From Magnetospirillum sp. ME-1 (lineage in GTDB: Bacteria; Pseudomonadota; Alphaproteobacteria; Rhodospirillales; Magnetospirillaceae), in NCBI RefSeq assembly GCF_002105535.1, contig NZ_CP015848.1:620907-684906 (forward strand): DNA of 64,000 nt, written 5' to 3'. The position numbers and the translations under genes were made by a program. This document shows positions 16,815 to 27,413 of this stretch, piece after piece. The notes beneath the pieces were generated by a model, which was not told where the DNA came from, searched no databases, and saw only the letters and a program-made list of their open reading frames with translations. Every line of letters begins with the position of its first letter. Position 1 is the stretch's first letter.

Positions 16815-17984
16815 ATGACCGGCTTCAATTCCGCGCTGAATTTCGATCTGGGCGAAACCGCCGACATGATGCGCGACTCGGTCGCGGCCTTCGCGCAAGC
16901 CGAGATCGCGCCCCGCGCCGCCGAGATCGACCGGTCCAACGAATTCCCCAACGAACTGTGGCCGCGCCTGGGCGCCATGGGCCTGTTGGGCATCACGGTG
17001 GAGGAGAAGTACGGCGGCGCCGGAATGGGCTATCTCGAGCACGTGGTGGCCATGGAGGAGATCAGCCGGGCCTCGGCCTCGGTGGGCCTCTCTTACGGCG
17101 CGCACTCCAACCTCTGCGTCAACCAGATCAAGCGCAACGGGTCGGAAGCCCAGAAGATGAAGTACCTGCCCAAGCTGATCTCGGGCGAGTATATCGGCGC
17201 GCTGGCCATGAGCGAGCCCAATGCCGGCTCGGACGTGGTCAGCATGAAGCTCAAGGCCGAGAAGAAGGGCGACCGCTACATCCTCAACGGCTCGAAGATG
17301 TGGATCACCAACGGCCCCGACGCCGACGTGATCGTGGTCTACGCCAAGACCGACATCACCGCCGGCCCGCGCGGCATCACCGCCTTTTTGGTGGAAAAGA
17401 CGTTCAAGGGCTTCTCGGTGGCGCAGAAGCTGGACAAGCTGGGCATGCGCGGCTCCAACACCGGCGAACTGGTGTTCCAGGACTGCGAGGTGCCGGAAGA
17501 GAACGTGCTGGGCGACGTGGGCCGCGGCGTCAACGTGCTGATGAGCGGCCTGGATTACGAGCGCGTGGTGCTGACCGGCGGGCCGCTGGGCATCATGGCC
17601 GCCTGCATGGACGTCGTCGTGCCCTATGTCCACGAGCGCACCCAGTTCGGCCAGCCCATCGGCACCTTCCAGCTGATGCAGGGCAAGCTGGCCGACATGT
17701 ACACCACCTTCAACGCCTGCCGCGCCTACACCTATGCGGTGGCCAAGGCCTGCGACCGGGGCGAGACCACCAGGAAGGACGCCGCCGGCGTGATCCTCTA
17801 CGGCGCCGAGAAGGCCACCTGGATGGCGCTGGAAGCCATCCAGACCCTGGGCGGCAACGGCTATATCAACGAATACGCCACCGGCCGGCTGCTGCGCGAC
17901 GCCAAGCTCTACGAGATCGGCGCCGGCACGTCGGAAATCCGCCGCATGCTGATCGGCCGCGAGCTGTTCGAAGAGACGAAGTAG
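16815..17984 (+). CDS. ivd: isovaleryl-CoA dehydrogenase
   Basis: An acyl-CoA dehydrogenase of 389 residues that oxidises isovaleryl-CoA to 3-methylcrotonyl-CoA with FAD and passes electrons to ETF. Motifs: [33 protein letters not shown], and [14 protein letters not shown], where the glutamate is the base characteristic of isovaleryl-CoA dehydrogenases rather than short-chain enzymes. The C-terminus has [20 protein letters not shown] and [16 protein letters not shown]. It opens the leucine degradation cluster that continues with mccB, mgcH, mccA and hmgL on the same strand. Confidence 0.95.
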   Translation: MTGFNSALNFDLGETADMMRDSVAAFAQAEIAPRAAEIDRSNEFPNELWPRLGAMGLLGITVEEKYGGAGMGYLEHVVAMEEISRASASVGLSYGAHSNLCVNQIKRNGSEAQKMKYLPKLISGEYIGALAMSEPNAGSDVVSMKLKAEKKGDRYILNGSKMWITNGPDADVIVVYAKTDITAGPRGITAFLVEKTFKGFSVAQKLDKLGMRGSNTGELVFQDCEVPEENVLGDVGRGVNVLMSGLDYERVVLTGGPLGIMAACMDVVVPYVHERTQFGQPIGTFQLMQGKLADMYTTFNACRAYTYAVAKACDRGETTRKDAAGVILYGAEKATWMALEAIQTLGGNGYINEYATGRLLRDAKLYEIGAGTSEIRRMLIGRELFEETK

Positions 17985-18001
17985 TCCCTCCTTGTTTCGT
18001 C

Positions 18002-18024
18002 ATGGCCGGGCTTGACCCGGCCAT
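18002..18024. repeat. REP-like hairpin
   Basis: ATGGCCGGG-CTTGA-CCCGGCCAT is a perfect 9-base stem between ivd and mccB. Sequences of this kind are common intergenic repeats in alphaproteobacteria. It might attenuate or protect the polycistronic message. Confidence 0.65.
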
Positions 18025-18081
18025 CCACGGACCCTTAGGGCACAAGCCCGGGGGTGACGGCCAGATTGGAATGTGCCAGCC

Positions 18082-19689
18082 ATGACCGTGATCAAATCCT
18101 CGATCAATCCCCGCTCGGACGAGTTCAAGGCCAATGCCGAGGCGACGCAAGCCCTGGTGGACGACCTGAAGAAGGTGGTCGCCCAGGTGAAGATGGGCGG
18201 CGGCCCCGCCATGCGCGAACGCCACATCGCGCGCGGCAAGCTGCTGCCGAGGGAGCGCATCCGCCGCCTGCTCGACGTGGGCTCGCCCTTTCTGGAATTC
18301 TCGCAGCTGGCCGCCTGGGACATGTATTCCAAGGACGTGATGGGGGCCGGCATCATCACCGGCATCGGTTCCATCAATGGCCAGGAATGCATGATCGTCG
18401 CCAATGACGGCACGGTGAAGGGCGGGTCCTACTATCCGCTGACGGTGAAGAAGCACCTGCGCGCCCAGGACATCGCCAAGGAGAACAACCTGCCCTGCGT
18501 CTATCTGGTGGAATCGGGCGGCGCCAACCTGCCCAACCAGGACGAGGTGTTCCCCGACCGCGACCATTTCGGCCGCATCTTCTACAACCAGGCCCAGATG
18601 TCGGCACTGGGCATTCCGCAGATTTCCGTGGTGCACGGCTCGTGCACCGCCGGCGGCGCCTATATCCCGGCCATGAGCGACGAAAGCGTCATCGTCAGGA
18701 ACCAGGGCACCATCTTCCTCGGCGGCCCACCTTTGGTGAAGGCCGCCACCGGCGAGGTGGTCTCGGCCGAGGAACTGGGCGGCGCCGACGTCCATTGCCG
18801 CACCTCGGGCGTCACCGACCATTACGCCATGGACGACGGCCACGCGCTGGCCATCGCGCGGCGCATCGTCGGCAACCTGAACCGCACCAAGCCGGTCAGC
18901 CTCAAGATGGCCACGCCGGAAGAGCCCCTGTACGACCCCAAGGAAATCTACGGCATCATCCCCAAGGACCGCCGCAAGCCCTATGACGTGCGCGAAGTCA
19001 TCGCCCGCATCGTCGACGGTTCCAGGCTGGACGAGTTCAAGCAGACCTACGGCACCACCCTGGTCTGCGGCTTCGCCCATATCTGGGGCTATCCCGTGGG
19101 CATCGTCGCCAATAACGGCATCCTGTTCTCGGAATCCGCCCAGAAGGGCGCCCATTTCGTCGAGCTGTGCAGCCAGCGCGGCATTCCGCTGATTTTCCTC
19201 CAGAACATCACCGGCTTCATGATCGGCAAGAAGTACGAGGCCGGCGGCATCGCCAAGGACGGCGCCAAAATGGTCACCGCCGTGGCCTGCGCCAAGGTGC
19301 CGCGCTTCACCGTGATCATGGGCGGCAGCTTCGGGGCCGGCAATTACGGCATGTGCGGACGGGCCTACCAGCCGCGTATGCTCTATATGTGGCCGACGGG
19401 GCGCGTCTCGGTGATGGGCGGCGAGCAGGCCGCCAACGTCATGGCCCAGATCAAGAAGGACGCCATGGAGGCCAAGGGCCAAAGCTGGCCCGCCGACGAG
19501 GAGGAAGCCTTCAAGGCCCCCATCCGCGACCAGTACGAGACCCAGGGCCACCCCTACTACGCCGGCGCCCGGCTGTGGGACGACGGTCTGGTCGATCCGG
19601 CCGAGACCCGCATGGTGCTGGCGCTGAGCCTCTCGGCCTCCTTCAACGCCCCCATCGAGCCGACCAGGTTCGGCGTGTTCCGGATGTAA
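18082..19689 (+). CDS. mccB: methylcrotonyl-CoA carboxylase beta (carboxyltransferase) subunit
   Basis: The 535-residue carboxyltransferase subunit moves CO2 from carboxybiotin to 3-methylcrotonyl-CoA. The N-terminal half has [20 protein letters not shown] and [19 protein letters not shown], typical of this subunit. The C-terminal half has [20 protein letters not shown] and [20 protein letters not shown], with tyrosine- and glycine-rich oxyanion loops. I use the ATG at 18082. It pairs with the biotin-bearing subunit at 20484 and is followed five bases later by the hydratase gene. Confidence 0.95.
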   Translation: MTVIKSSINPRSDEFKANAEATQALVDDLKKVVAQVKMGGGPAMRERHIARGKLLPRERIRRLLDVGSPFLEFSQLAAWDMYSKDVMGAGIITGIGSINGQECMIVANDGTVKGGSYYPLTVKKHLRAQDIAKENNLPCVYLVESGGANLPNQDEVFPDRDHFGRIFYNQAQMSALGIPQISVVHGSCTAGGAYIPAMSDESVIVRNQGTIFLGGPPLVKAATGEVVSAEELGGADVHCRTSGVTDHYAMDDGHALAIARRIVGNLNRTKPVSLKMATPEEPLYDPKEIYGIIPKDRRKPYDVREVIARIVDGSRLDEFKQTYGTTLVCGFAHIWGYPVGIVANNGILFSESAQKGAHFVELCSQRGIPLIFLQNITGFMIGKKYEAGGIAKDGAKMVTAVACAKVPRFTVIMGGSFGAGNYGMCGRAYQPRMLYMWPTGRVSVMGGEQAANVMAQIKKDAMEAKGQSWPADEEEAFKAPIRDQYETQGHPYYAGARLWDDGLVDPAETRMVLALSLSASFNAPIEPTRFGVFRM

Positions 19690-19694
19690 GGCCC

Positions 19695-20477
19695 ATGAGC
19701 GCCCTTCTCGTCACCACCTCCGACGGCGTGCGGACCATCACCCTTAATCGGGCCGAGCGGCACAACGCCTTCGACGATTCCCTGATCAAGGAACTGGCCG
19801 CCGCCTTCCGCGACGCGGGCCAGGCGCCCGGCATCCGCGCCGTGGTGCTGGACTCCACGGGAAAAAGCTTCTCGGCCGGCGCCGATCTCGAGTGGATGAA
19901 GCGCATGGCCGGCTATTCCCACGCGGAAAACCTGGCCGACGCCCAAGCGCTGTCGGACATGCTCGAAGCCATCGATGCCTGCCCGCGCCCCGTCATCGGC
20001 GTGGTCCAGGGCCCGGCCTATGGCGGCGGCGTCGGGCTGGTGGCCTGTTGCGATCTGGCCGTGGCGGCGGAAGGCGCCACCTTCTGCCTGTCCGAGGTCA
20101 AGCTGGGCATCATCCCGGCGGTGATCAGCCCTTACGTGGTGCGCGCCATGGGTGGCCGCGCCGCCCGGCGCTATGCCGTCACCGCCGAACTGTTCGACGC
20201 GGCCGAAGCCAAGGCCACCGGACTGGTGCACGAAGTGGTGCCCGCCGAGCGTCTGGCCGAGGTGCGGGACAAGTGGCTTTCCCGCGTCAAGGGCAACGGG
20301 CCGGACGCCATGAGCGCCGCCAAGGGTCTGATCCGCCGCGCCGCCGACCAGCCGTTGGACGACGGCTTGCGGGCATGGACCGCCGAACAGATCGCCCTGC
20401 GCCGGGCTTCGGACGAGGGCAAGGAAGGCATCCGCGCCTTCCTGGAAAAGCGCAAACCCGCTTGGATTGAGGGATAA
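19695..20477 (+). CDS. methylglutaconyl-CoA hydratase (enoyl-CoA hydratase family)
   Basis: A 260-residue crotonase-family enzyme that, from its place between the two carboxylase subunits, should hydrate 3-methylglutaconyl-CoA to HMG-CoA. Motifs are SAGADLEWMKRM (first oxyanion loop), GPAYGGGVGLVACCDLAV and LSEVKLGIIPAVISPYV, which carry the usual glutamate. It starts five bases after mccB and ends six bases before mccA, so it is in one operon. The substrate is inferred from context; the family itself is certain. Confidence 0.92.
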   Translation: MSALLVTTSDGVRTITLNRAERHNAFDDSLIKELAAAFRDAGQAPGIRAVVLDSTGKSFSAGADLEWMKRMAGYSHAENLADAQALSDMLEAIDACPRPVIGVVQGPAYGGGVGLVACCDLAVAAEGATFCLSEVKLGIIPAVISPYVVRAMGGRAARRYAVTAELFDAAEAKATGLVHEVVPAERLAEVRDKWLSRVKGNGPDAMSAAKGLIRRAADQPLDDGLRAWTAEQIALRRASDEGKEGIRAFLEKRKPAWIEG

Positions 20478-20483
20478 AGAGGC

Positions 20484-22478
20484 ATGTTCGACAAGATCCT
20501 CATCGCCAATCGCGGCGAAATCGCCTGCCGGGTCATGCGCACCGCCAAGCGTCTCGGCATCCGCACCGTGGCCGTCTATTCCGAGGCCGATGCGGGCGCC
20601 ATGCACGTGGCCATGGCCGACGAGGCCGTGCTGATCGGCCCCGCTCCGGCGTCCGAGAGCTACCTGAAGGGCGACGTGATCCTCGAGGCCGCCAAGCGGA
20701 CGGGGGCCCAGGCCATCCATCCCGGCTACGGTTTCCTGTCCGAGAATGCCGGCTTCGCGGAGGCATGCGCCAAGGCGGGCGTGGTGTTCATCGGCCCGCC
20801 GGTGGGCGCCATCCACGCCATGGGCTCCAAGGCCGAATCCAAGCGCCTGATGGAAGCGGCCGGCGTGCCGCTGGTGCCCGGCTATCACGGCAAGGGCCAG
20901 AGCCTGGAGGAACTGACGGCTGAGGCGACCATCATCGGCTATCCCGTGCTGGTCAAGGCCAGCGCCGGGGGCGGCGGCAAGGGCATGCGGGTGGTTGCCG
21001 ACCCAAGCGGCCTGGCCGAAGCGGTGGCCTCGGCCAAGCGCGAGGCCAAGGCGGCGTTCGGCGACGATTCCCTGCTGCTCGAGACCTATCTGGGCCGTCC
21101 GCGCCACGTGGAGATCCAGGTGTTCTGCGATACCCACGGCAACGGCGTCTACCTGTTCGAACGCGACTGCTCCATCCAGCGCCGCCACCAGAAGGTGATC
21201 GAGGAGGCCCCCGCCCCGGCGCTGGCCGACGAGGTGCGCCGCGCCATGGGCGAGGCCGCCGTCGCCGCAGCGCAGGCGGTGGACTATGTCGGTGCCGGCA
21301 CGGTGGAGTTCCTCTACCAGGACGGCCGCTTCTTCTTCATCGAAATGAACACAAGGCTGCAGGTGGAACATCCGGTCACCGAGATGATCACCGGCCTGGA
21401 TCTGGTGGAGTGGCAATTGCTGGTGGCGTCGGGGGCCAAGCTGCCCCTGGCCCAGGAACAGCTTTCCCGCAAGGGGCACGCCTTCGAGGCCCGCCTGTAT
21501 GCCGAGGACCCGGCGAAGGACTTCCTGCCGGCCATCGGCAGGCTGGTCCATCTGGCCCCCCCGACCGAAAACCGCCACGTGCGCGTCGATACCGGCGTGC
21601 GCCAGGACGATCAGGTCACCCCCTTCTACGATCCCATGATCGCCAAGCTGATCGTCTGGGACGAGGACCGCGACGCGGCGCTGCGGCGTTTGCGCCGGGC
21701 GCTGGCCGATTATCAGGTGGCCGGCGTCACCACCAACGTCTCCTTCCTGGGCGCCATCGCCGCCCATCCGGCTTTCGCGGCGTTGGAGATCGACACCGGC
21801 TTCATCGAGCGCCATCGCGCCGATCTGCTGCCGCCCCCCGCCCCGGTCCCGGCCCTGGGCCTGACCTTCGCGTCGCTGGCTCTGCTGCTGTGGCGGGAAG
21901 GTGACAGCACCAAGGCGGCGGCGCGCTCGGGCGACCCCCATTCGCCCTGGCACCAGACCAACGGCTGGCGGCTCAACGACGACAACCACCACGACTTCCG
22001 CTTCGTGGATGCGGGCGACGAGCGCCGGGTCACCGTGCATTTCGTCGCCGACGGCTGGTCGCTGGACCTGCCCGACCAGACCCTGTCGGCGCGGCGCGCC
22101 ACCCTGTCCGGCACCACTCTCTCGGCGGAGATCGGCGGCGAGCGCCGCACGGCATCCGTGGTGCGGGCGGGGCTGGACCTCACCGTGCTGCACGACGGCC
22201 AGGTGTGGAAGATCAAGCTGGACGACCCGTCGGCCACGGCGGCCGAGCGCGAAGGCGGCGACGGCCGTCTGGCCGCCCCCATGCCGGGCACCGTGGTGCA
22301 GGTGCTGGTCAAGCCCGGCGACGCGGTCGCCGCCGGCCAGCCGCTGATCGTGGTGGAAGCCATGAAGATGGAGCACGCCATCAAGGCCCCCGCCGAGGGT
22401 GTGGTCGCCGCCATCCACTTCAAGGTGGGCGACGCGGTGGCCGAGGGCACCGAACTGCTGGCCTTCGAGGTGACCTGA
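20484..22478 (+). CDS. mccA: methylcrotonyl-CoA carboxylase alpha (biotin) subunit
   Basis: The 664-residue subunit carries biotin carboxylase and the biotin carrier. The biotin carboxylase domain covers about residues 1-445 ([68 protein letters not shown]). A middle BT-type domain follows, then the C-terminal biotinyl domain with VEAMKMEH, whose lysine receives biotin. It works with mccB. Charged ATP- and bicarbonate-binding residues are in place, so it should be active. It is the fourth gene of the leucine cluster. Confidence 0.96.
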   Translation: MFDKILIANRGEIACRVMRTAKRLGIRTVAVYSEADAGAMHVAMADEAVLIGPAPASESYLKGDVILEAAKRTGAQAIHPGYGFLSENAGFAEACAKAGVVFIGPPVGAIHAMGSKAESKRLMEAAGVPLVPGYHGKGQSLEELTAEATIIGYPVLVKASAGGGGKGMRVVADPSGLAEAVASAKREAKAAFGDDSLLLETYLGRPRHVEIQVFCDTHGNGVYLFERDCSIQRRHQKVIEEAPAPALADEVRRAMGEAAVAAAQAVDYVGAGTVEFLYQDGRFFFIEMNTRLQVEHPVTEMITGLDLVEWQLLVASGAKLPLAQEQLSRKGHAFEARLYAEDPAKDFLPAIGRLVHLAPPTENRHVRVDTGVRQDDQVTPFYDPMIAKLIVWDEDRDAALRRLRRALADYQVAGVTTNVSFLGAIAAHPAFAALEIDTGFIERHRADLLPPPAPVPALGLTFASLALLLWREGDSTKAAARSGDPHSPWHQTNGWRLNDDNHHDFRFVDAGDERRVTVHFVADGWSLDLPDQTLSARRATLSGTTLSAEIGGERRTASVVRAGLDLTVLHDGQVWKIKLDDPSATAAEREGGDGRLAAPMPGTVVQVLVKPGDAVAAGQPLIVVEAMKMEHAIKAPAEGVVAAIHFKVGDAVAEGTELLAFEVT

Positions 22479-22572
22479 CCCCCACCCCAGCCCTCCCCAC
22501 AAGGGGGAGGGAGCATACCAGAATCGCCCTCCTTCCCCCCTCCCCTCCGTGGGGAGGGGTCGGGGGTGGGGG
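22479..22572. repeat. C/G-rich intergenic inverted repeat
   Basis: A run reading CCCCCACCCC-AGCCCTCCCC is answered about 50 bases later by GGGGAGGGG-TCGGGGGTGGGGG, an imperfect inverted repeat with arms of about 20 bases and a smaller hairpin inside each. It fills the gap between mccA and hmgL and looks like a dispersed REP/BIME-type element. Confidence 0.75.
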
Positions 22573-22593
22573 CAAGCGCCGAGGACAAGCCCC

Positions 22594-23487
22594 ATGCGTC
22601 ACCCCGCCCGCGTCAAGATCGTCGAGGTCGGCCCCCGCGACGGATTGCAGAACGAGGCCCGGCCGGTTCCCGTGGCGGTCAAGGTCGAGCTGATCGATCG
22701 CCTGACCGAGACCGGGCTGGCCGCCATCGAATCGGGCAGCTTCGTCAGCCCCAAATGGGTGCCGCAGATGGCCGCCACCGCCGAGGTGATGGCCGCCATC
22801 AAGCGCCGGCCCGGAATCTCCTATCCGGTGCTGACCCCCAACCTGCAGGGTCTGGAGGCGGCGCTGGCCGCCCGGGTCGAGGAGGTGGCGGTATTCGCCG
22901 CCGCCTCGGAAACCTTCTCGCAAAAGAACATCAACTGCTCCATCGCCGAAAGCCTGGAGCGCTTCGCCCCCCTGGCCGCCCGGGCCAAGGCCGAGGGCCT
23001 GCGGGTGCGGGGCTATGTCTCCTGCGTGCTGGGCTGTCCCTACGAAGGCGCCATCGCGCCGGCGGCGGTGGCCGAGGTGGCGTCAAGGCTGGCCGCCATG
23101 GGCTGCTACGAGATCTCGCTGGGCGACACGGTGGGCGTCGGCACGCCGGCCAAGGCCCAGACCATGATCGACGCCGTGGCCAATCGCCTGCCGGTCGAGA
23201 TGCTGGCCGCCCATTTCCACGACACCTACGGCCAGGCCCTGGCCAATCTGCTGGCGGTGATGGAGCGCGGCGTGGCGGTGATGGATTCGTCGGTGGCCGG
23301 GCTGGGCGGCTGTCCCTATGCCAGGGGCGCGGCCGGCAACGTGGCCAGCGAGGATCTGGTCTACATGCTGAACGGCATGGGCATCCATACCGGTATCGAT
23401 CTGGACCGGCTGATGGAGGCGGGGCGCTTCATCTGTTCGGCGCTGGACCGGCCCACCGGATCGAAGGTGGCGCGGGCCCGCGGGTGA
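22594..23487 (+). CDS. mvaB: hydroxymethylglutaryl-CoA lyase
   Basis: The last enzyme of leucine breakdown, splitting HMG-CoA into acetoacetate and acetyl-CoA. The 297-residue TIM-barrel protein begins with [15 protein letters not shown]; metal-binding histidines are in [12 protein letters not shown], and the active-site loop signature is [20 protein letters not shown] with the catalytic cysteine. The ATG at 22594 follows GAGGA; an upstream in-frame extension crosses the repeat and has no similarity. It is separated from mccA by the inverted-repeat element. Confidence 0.95.
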   Translation: MRHPARVKIVEVGPRDGLQNEARPVPVAVKVELIDRLTETGLAAIESGSFVSPKWVPQMAATAEVMAAIKRRPGISYPVLTPNLQGLEAALAARVEEVAVFAAASETFSQKNINCSIAESLERFAPLAARAKAEGLRVRGYVSCVLGCPYEGAIAPAAVAEVASRLAAMGCYEISLGDTVGVGTPAKAQTMIDAVANRLPVEMLAAHFHDTYGQALANLLAVMERGVAVMDSSVAGLGGCPYARGAAGNVASEDLVYMLNGMGIHTGIDLDRLMEAGRFICSALDRPTGSKVARARG

Positions 23488-23563
23488 TTTCAGGAAAACT
23501 GGCGGAAAGTATGCCCCTGTGGTAGCATGAACCCTCGTTGCGGCTTTGGTTTGTGTCTAACCC

Positions 23564-23977
23564 ATGTCCACGGATTTCTGGGTTGACGCGCTGAGTGTCG
23601 GGGTTGACGAGTTCGACCGGGCTCACCGCGAGCAACTGAACACCATCGGCGAGATAGAGGCCGCCCTCGGCCAGGGGGACCGCAAGGGTGCCTGCGCCCT
23701 GCTGGACCGCCTGCTGCGGCACCTCGTCGGCCATCAGGCCGAGGAGATGGACCTTCTGGTCCGTACCGACTATCCCGGCATCGACCACATCCGTCAGGTG
23801 CAGGCCGCCAATGTGGCCCGCCTCGAACGGCTGAAGGAGACGGTGGAGGCCGGCGCCAGCCTGCCGGACGCCCGGCGCGTCGCCACCGAGATGCGCATGG
23901 CCTTCGTCGATTACCTGCTGAAGGGCGACATCAACTTCAAGAGCCATCTCGACATGGCCGGACTCGCCCATCGCTGA
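23564..23977 (+). CDS. atypical bacteriohemerythrin
   Basis: A hemerythrin-like protein of 137 residues. The entry motif (VGVDEFDRAHREQL) and HQAEEMDLL are recognisable, and KSHLD near the end can give the last histidine and aspartate. In the third helix the usual YPxxxxHxxxH reads YPGIDHIRQVQ: one histidine is shifted by one position and the second is missing. The di-iron site may therefore be incomplete. It lies alone after the leucine cluster. Confidence 0.8.
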   Translation: MSTDFWVDALSVGVDEFDRAHREQLNTIGEIEAALGQGDRKGACALLDRLLRHLVGHQAEEMDLLVRTDYPGIDHIRQVQAANVARLERLKETVEAGASLPDARRVATEMRMAFVDYLLKGDINFKSHLDMAGLAHR

Positions 23978-24042
23978 AGCAATCGCTGGCCCTTGGCGGC
24001 CGGTTGCGATGAAATGGGACGTCCACCCCTGCAGGAACGCCC

Positions 24043-24840
24043 ATGACCGCCCTTCTCGGCACCTATGATCACTACGGCTATGCCGCCATTGCCCTGCTGG
24101 GCACCTTTCTCGGCGCCTGGTTCCTGCTGTGGGTGACGCTGCGCTCTCCCTGGGCCGAGCGGATCCGCCTGTGGCGCGGTGTCTCGCCGCCCTTCCTGGG
24201 CGTGGTGGGCGTGCTGTTCGCCCTGACCCTGGCCTTTCTCGCCAATGACACCTGGAACGCCCATGACCGGGCGTTGAACGCCGTCTACCAGGAGGCGGAC
24301 GGCTTGCGCAGCATCGACGCCCTGGCCGAGCATCTGCCGCCCCCGGTCAAGTCCGGCGTGGTGGGGGCGGTGCGCGACTATGCCTGCATCACCGTCAACG
24401 AGGAATGGCCGCTGCTGGCGCGGCGCCAGAGCAGCCGCATCGCCGCCGAGCATCTCGACCGCCTGCTGGCCCTGCTGTCGGGACCGGAAATCGCCGGGGT
24501 CACGCCGCCCGGGGTGCACGGCCTGATGCTGGCCCAGGCCACCCAGGTGCGGATGGCGCGCGGCGCGCGCATCGCCCTGTCCCAGACCCACGTCAATCCG
24601 CTGAAATGGCTGGGAATGGCCTTTCTCGGCTTCCTCACCATGATTTCCATCGCCATGGTCCATGTGGATCAGGCCCGCGCCGAAATCCTGGCCATGGCGA
24701 TCTTCGCCGCCGCGGCCGCGCCCACCGCCGCCATCGTGCTGGTGCAGGGCAATCCGTTCCAGCCGCCCACCGTGGTCCATGCCGGGCCGATCACGGCCCT
24801 GGCCGGAGCTCAGTCCTGCGGCAGCGCCGGCGCCCGGTGA
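24043..24840 (+). CDS. DUF4239-type membrane protein
   Basis: A 265-residue inner-membrane protein with helices at about 13-32, 51-67, 187-206 and 212-232 and a soluble helical region between the pairs. The pattern FALTLAFLANDTWNAHDRAL with following YQEADGLR matches DUF4239, a bestrophin-like family of unknown function. The 3' end overlaps the opposite-strand gene at 24810 by 31 bases. Confidence 0.75.
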   Translation: MTALLGTYDHYGYAAIALLGTFLGAWFLLWVTLRSPWAERIRLWRGVSPPFLGVVGVLFALTLAFLANDTWNAHDRALNAVYQEADGLRSIDALAEHLPPPVKSGVVGAVRDYACITVNEEWPLLARRQSSRIAAEHLDRLLALLSGPEIAGVTPPGVHGLMLAQATQVRMARGARIALSQTHVNPLKWLGMAFLGFLTMISIAMVHVDQARAEILAMAIFAAAAAPTAAIVLVQGNPFQPPTVVHAGPITALAGAQSCGSAGAR

Positions 24841-25037
24841 AAGAAGTCGGGATCGGCCAGCGTCGACGCCGAAACGGTGATCATGGTCTTGGGCTGGGCC
24901 TTGTTGAACAGACGGGCGTGCATGATGCCGTCCACGTGTTCGAAGATCTTTTCAACCACCCAAATGCTCTTCTTGGTGTCGTGGGTCTTGATGAACATGT
25001 CGCCGACCTGTGCATCAACGGACTTGCGCTTGAACAT
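24810..25037 (-). CDS. small conserved hypothetical protein
   Basis: A 75-residue cytoplasmic protein starting MFKRKSVDAQVGDMF, with GGGAGTAGGA before the ATG at 25037. It is mixed alpha-beta, with no cysteines and no membrane segment. I do not know the function. The coding call is supported by the good ribosome binding site and by its high sequence complexity; it overlaps the 3' end of the DUF4239 gene on the other strand. Confidence 0.65.
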   Translation of the reverse strand: MFKRKSVDAQVGDMFIKTHDTKKSIWVVEKIFEHVDGIMHARLFNKAQPKTMITVSASTLADPDFFHRAPALPQD

Positions 25038-25179
25038 TCCTACTCCCGCCGAATTCACCTTAAGATGAGATGATCATCGCGAAGGGCCCTGAAACGGACC
25101 CGACCGGACAGAGGTTATATGACACGGAGGCGGACGGGAAGCCGTGTCGTGAGATTTGTGCCATGCGGAATAGAGTCAC

Positions 25180-25740
25180 GTGACCGGCGACAGCGCCATC
25201 GTATTGATTGACTGCGAGAATCTGACCGGTCCACGGCGGCTGGAAGCGCTGGGCCGCTGGGCCGGATCCGGCCGGATCGAGCTGTTCGGGCGCGAGACGG
25301 CCATGGCGCCGTGGCGCGCCGCACTGGCGCGGCGGGGCGAAACGGTGGCGGCGGAGACCCCGGTCCCCGAAGACGCCCCCTCCCAGGCCGCCGATGAGGC
25401 CATCGCCCGGACCGTCCGCCACATGGCCGCCCGTCCGCCGGCCGGACCGGTGGTGATCGCCTCCAACGACAAGGGGTTCGCCGCCGACATCGCTCATCTG
25501 ACAGCCATGGGCATCGCCGCCCGCCAGGATTTCGACCTGGACGAGTGCGGATTGCTGCGTCTGGTGGTGAGTGAGATCGCCGGAGTGGACGGCTGGGCCG
25601 CCGCCGGCGGGGTCGGCGATCATCTGATCCGCCGCTTCGGCCTGGATATCCGGGGCCGCCTGCCGAATCTGGCGTCCCGCGCCGGCCTGTCGGTCAGAAG
25701 GGACCGGACGGGCCTGTGGCTGTCTTTGGAGAAGACCTAG
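25180..25740 (+). CDS. PIN/NYN-like protein
   Basis: A 186-residue protein whose N-terminal half resembles the NYN branch of PIN-like nucleases. The acidic positions are in IVLIDCENL, QAADEAIARTVRHM and VVIASNDKGFAADI, in the usual order for a metal-dependent RNase site. The C-terminal 60 residues look like a small winged or OST-HTH-like module, but this is weak. The start is a GTG at 25180; no in-frame ATG lies near. It would act on RNA, but the target is unknown. Confidence 0.7.
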   Translation: MTGDSAIVLIDCENLTGPRRLEALGRWAGSGRIELFGRETAMAPWRAALARRGETVAAETPVPEDAPSQAADEAIARTVRHMAARPPAGPVVIASNDKGFAADIAHLTAMGIAARQDFDLDECGLLRLVVSEIAGVDGWAAAGGVGDHLIRRFGLDIRGRLPNLASRAGLSVRRDRTGLWLSLEKT

Positions 25741-25744
25741 GCCG

Positions 25745-25903
25745 TCAGATGGCCGAGGCAATGCCGTTCTGGTGATCTTCCTTGGCCAGCTCGCGCTCCA
25801 CCCGGGCGGCATGGCGCCAGGCGCTGATGGAAATGACCAGCCCCACGATGGTCATTACGCCGATGGCGGCCATCACGATATCCATGGTCGAAGCAATCAT
25901 CAT
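25745..25903 (-). CDS. small single-pass membrane protein
   Basis: A 52-residue protein beginning MMIASTMDIVMAAIGVMTIV, with one membrane helix (about 8-28) and a charged tail ending NGIASAI. AAGGAGAGA stands directly before a double ATG at 25900-25903. It is too short for most ORF callers. It converges on the NYN-like gene four bases away. Function unknown. Confidence 0.65.
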   Translation of the reverse strand: MMIASTMDIVMAAIGVMTIVGLVISISAWRHAARVERELAKEDHQNGIASAI

Positions 25904-26035
25904 TCTCTCCTTGGCCGCCGGCATGGCGCGGCCGTCCCTTGCCGTCTACGCCACTTCTCGCAAGTGCGAAAGGAGTTCGAAGGCAGCCATGCGCAAAGCT
26001 CATGCGTTGTGGCAGGAGAAAGGAATGATTCCGAC

Positions 26036-26058
26036 GGCCCAATGAACCTCATTGGGCC
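26036..26058. repeat. perfect hairpin between two minus-strand genes
   Basis: GGCCCAATG-AACCT-CATTGGGCC has a 9-base stem. It lies downstream of the kinase at 26140 and upstream of the small membrane-protein gene. There is no T-tract, so it may be a processing signal rather than a terminator. Confidence 0.5.
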
Positions 26059-26139
26059 TGAGGCAAGCGCGACCGCGCGCCGCGCCTTATGGCGCGAAAG
26101 CCAAGCGAAGCGCCCGGCGACTGAGGGACTTGCGACGGT

Positions 26140-27413
26140 TCAAACGCGGGGCAGCCGTACCGTCACCGTGGTGCCCGCCCCCGGCCGGCTGACCAGACAG
26201 AGCGAGCCGCCGTGCAGCTCGGCGAAGGACTTGGCCAGCGGCAGCCCCAGCCCGGTGCCGCATAGCGGCGCGACAGGCTGGATTCCACCTGGACGAAGGG
26301 CTGCAACGCCCGCTCCAGGCTTTCGCCGTCCATGCCGATGCCGGTGTCGGCCACCTGGATGACCAGATCGGTCTCCGAGAGGCGGGCGCTGAGCAGCACC
26401 TTGCCGCCGGCCGGGGTGAACTTGACGGCGTTGGACAGCAGGTTGAGCAGGACCTGCTTGATGCGCAGGGGATCGAGCGTCACCTCGCCCACGTCCCGGG
26501 CCACCAGGCATTCGAGCTGCACCTCCGCCTGGATGGCGCGCTCGGTCATCAGGCGAATGACGGCGTCGAGCAGCGACGCGATTTCGGTCGGCCGGGCATT
26601 GAGCTCGAACCGGCCCACCTCCACCTTGGCCAGATCGAGGATGTCGTTGATGATGCTGAGCAGATGGTTGCCCGATTCCCACACCGCCGAGACATACTTG
26701 CCGTAACGGGCATTGCCGATGGGGCCGAAGATTTCCGAGCGCATCACGTCGGAGAAGCCGATGATGGCGTTGAGCGGCGTGCGCAATTCGTGGCTCATAT
26801 TGGCGAGGAACTCGCTCTTGCAGCGGTTGGCCTCCTCGGCCTGGCGCCGCGCCAGGTCCAGCTCGGCGGTCCGCTCGGCCACGCGCTGTTCCAGGCGCTC
26901 ATTGGCCTCCTTCAGGGCCCGCTGGTCGGCGTGGCGCTCGGTGACGTCGCCGATGGAGCCCACCATGCGGGTGGCCACGCCCTGGGCGTCGCGCACCGCC
27001 AGCCCGCGCGCCAGCATCCAGCGCCACTGCCCCTGGCGGTCACTGACCCGGTATTCGCATTCGAAATGGGCGTCGAACCCCTTCAGATGGCGCACCAGGG
27101 TCGTCTGGTAGCGCTCGCGATCGTCGGGATGGACCAGCTTCAGCCATTCGTGCGAAGTGGTGCGCAGCGTCTCACTCTCGAAACCGAGGATCGAGAGCAG
27201 GCGGGCCGACAGATACAGTTCCTTGGTAATGGGGTTCCAGTCCCACAGCCCCTCGTTGGGGCCGCGCATGGCCAGGGCGTAGCGCTCCTCGCTTTCGCGC
27301 AGCGCGCGGGTGGCGGCGAACAGCGCGCTCTGGGTCCGCTTCGCCTCGCGCTGGGCAGCTTCCAGCGCCTTGATGCGCGTCCGCAGGCGCGCCACGGATT
27401 CGCTTCGCAGCAT
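26140..27413 (-). pseudogene. PAS sensor histidine kinase with a -1 frameshift near its end
   Basis: A soluble histidine kinase of about 424 residues starting MLRSESVARLRTR. It has an N-terminal coiled segment, a PAS_3 domain (GLWDWNPITKELYLS to SIGDVTERHADQ), a coiled linker, HisKA with SHELRTPLNAIIGF and an ATPase domain with NLLSNAVKFTPAGG and VADTGIGMD. Near 26260 the frame breaks: after SLSRRY the sequence lacks one base, and the expected GGTGLGLPLAKSFAELHGG continues in another frame to a stop at 26140. In the original frame a false tail runs to about 26163. Either a real one-base deletion removed the G2 box, or this is a sequencing error. No partner regulator is adjacent. Confidence 0.8.

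Noticed and set aside
19557-22595. A 1012-codon open frame on the minus strand opposite mccA and mgcH
   Set aside because: It is an antisense shadow of high-GC genes, with low-complexity G/H/R-rich translation and no family similarity.
25737-26042. A 101-codon minus-strand frame
   Set aside because: It has poor composition (G/R/H-rich) and overlaps a better-supported 52-residue membrane-protein gene in another frame.
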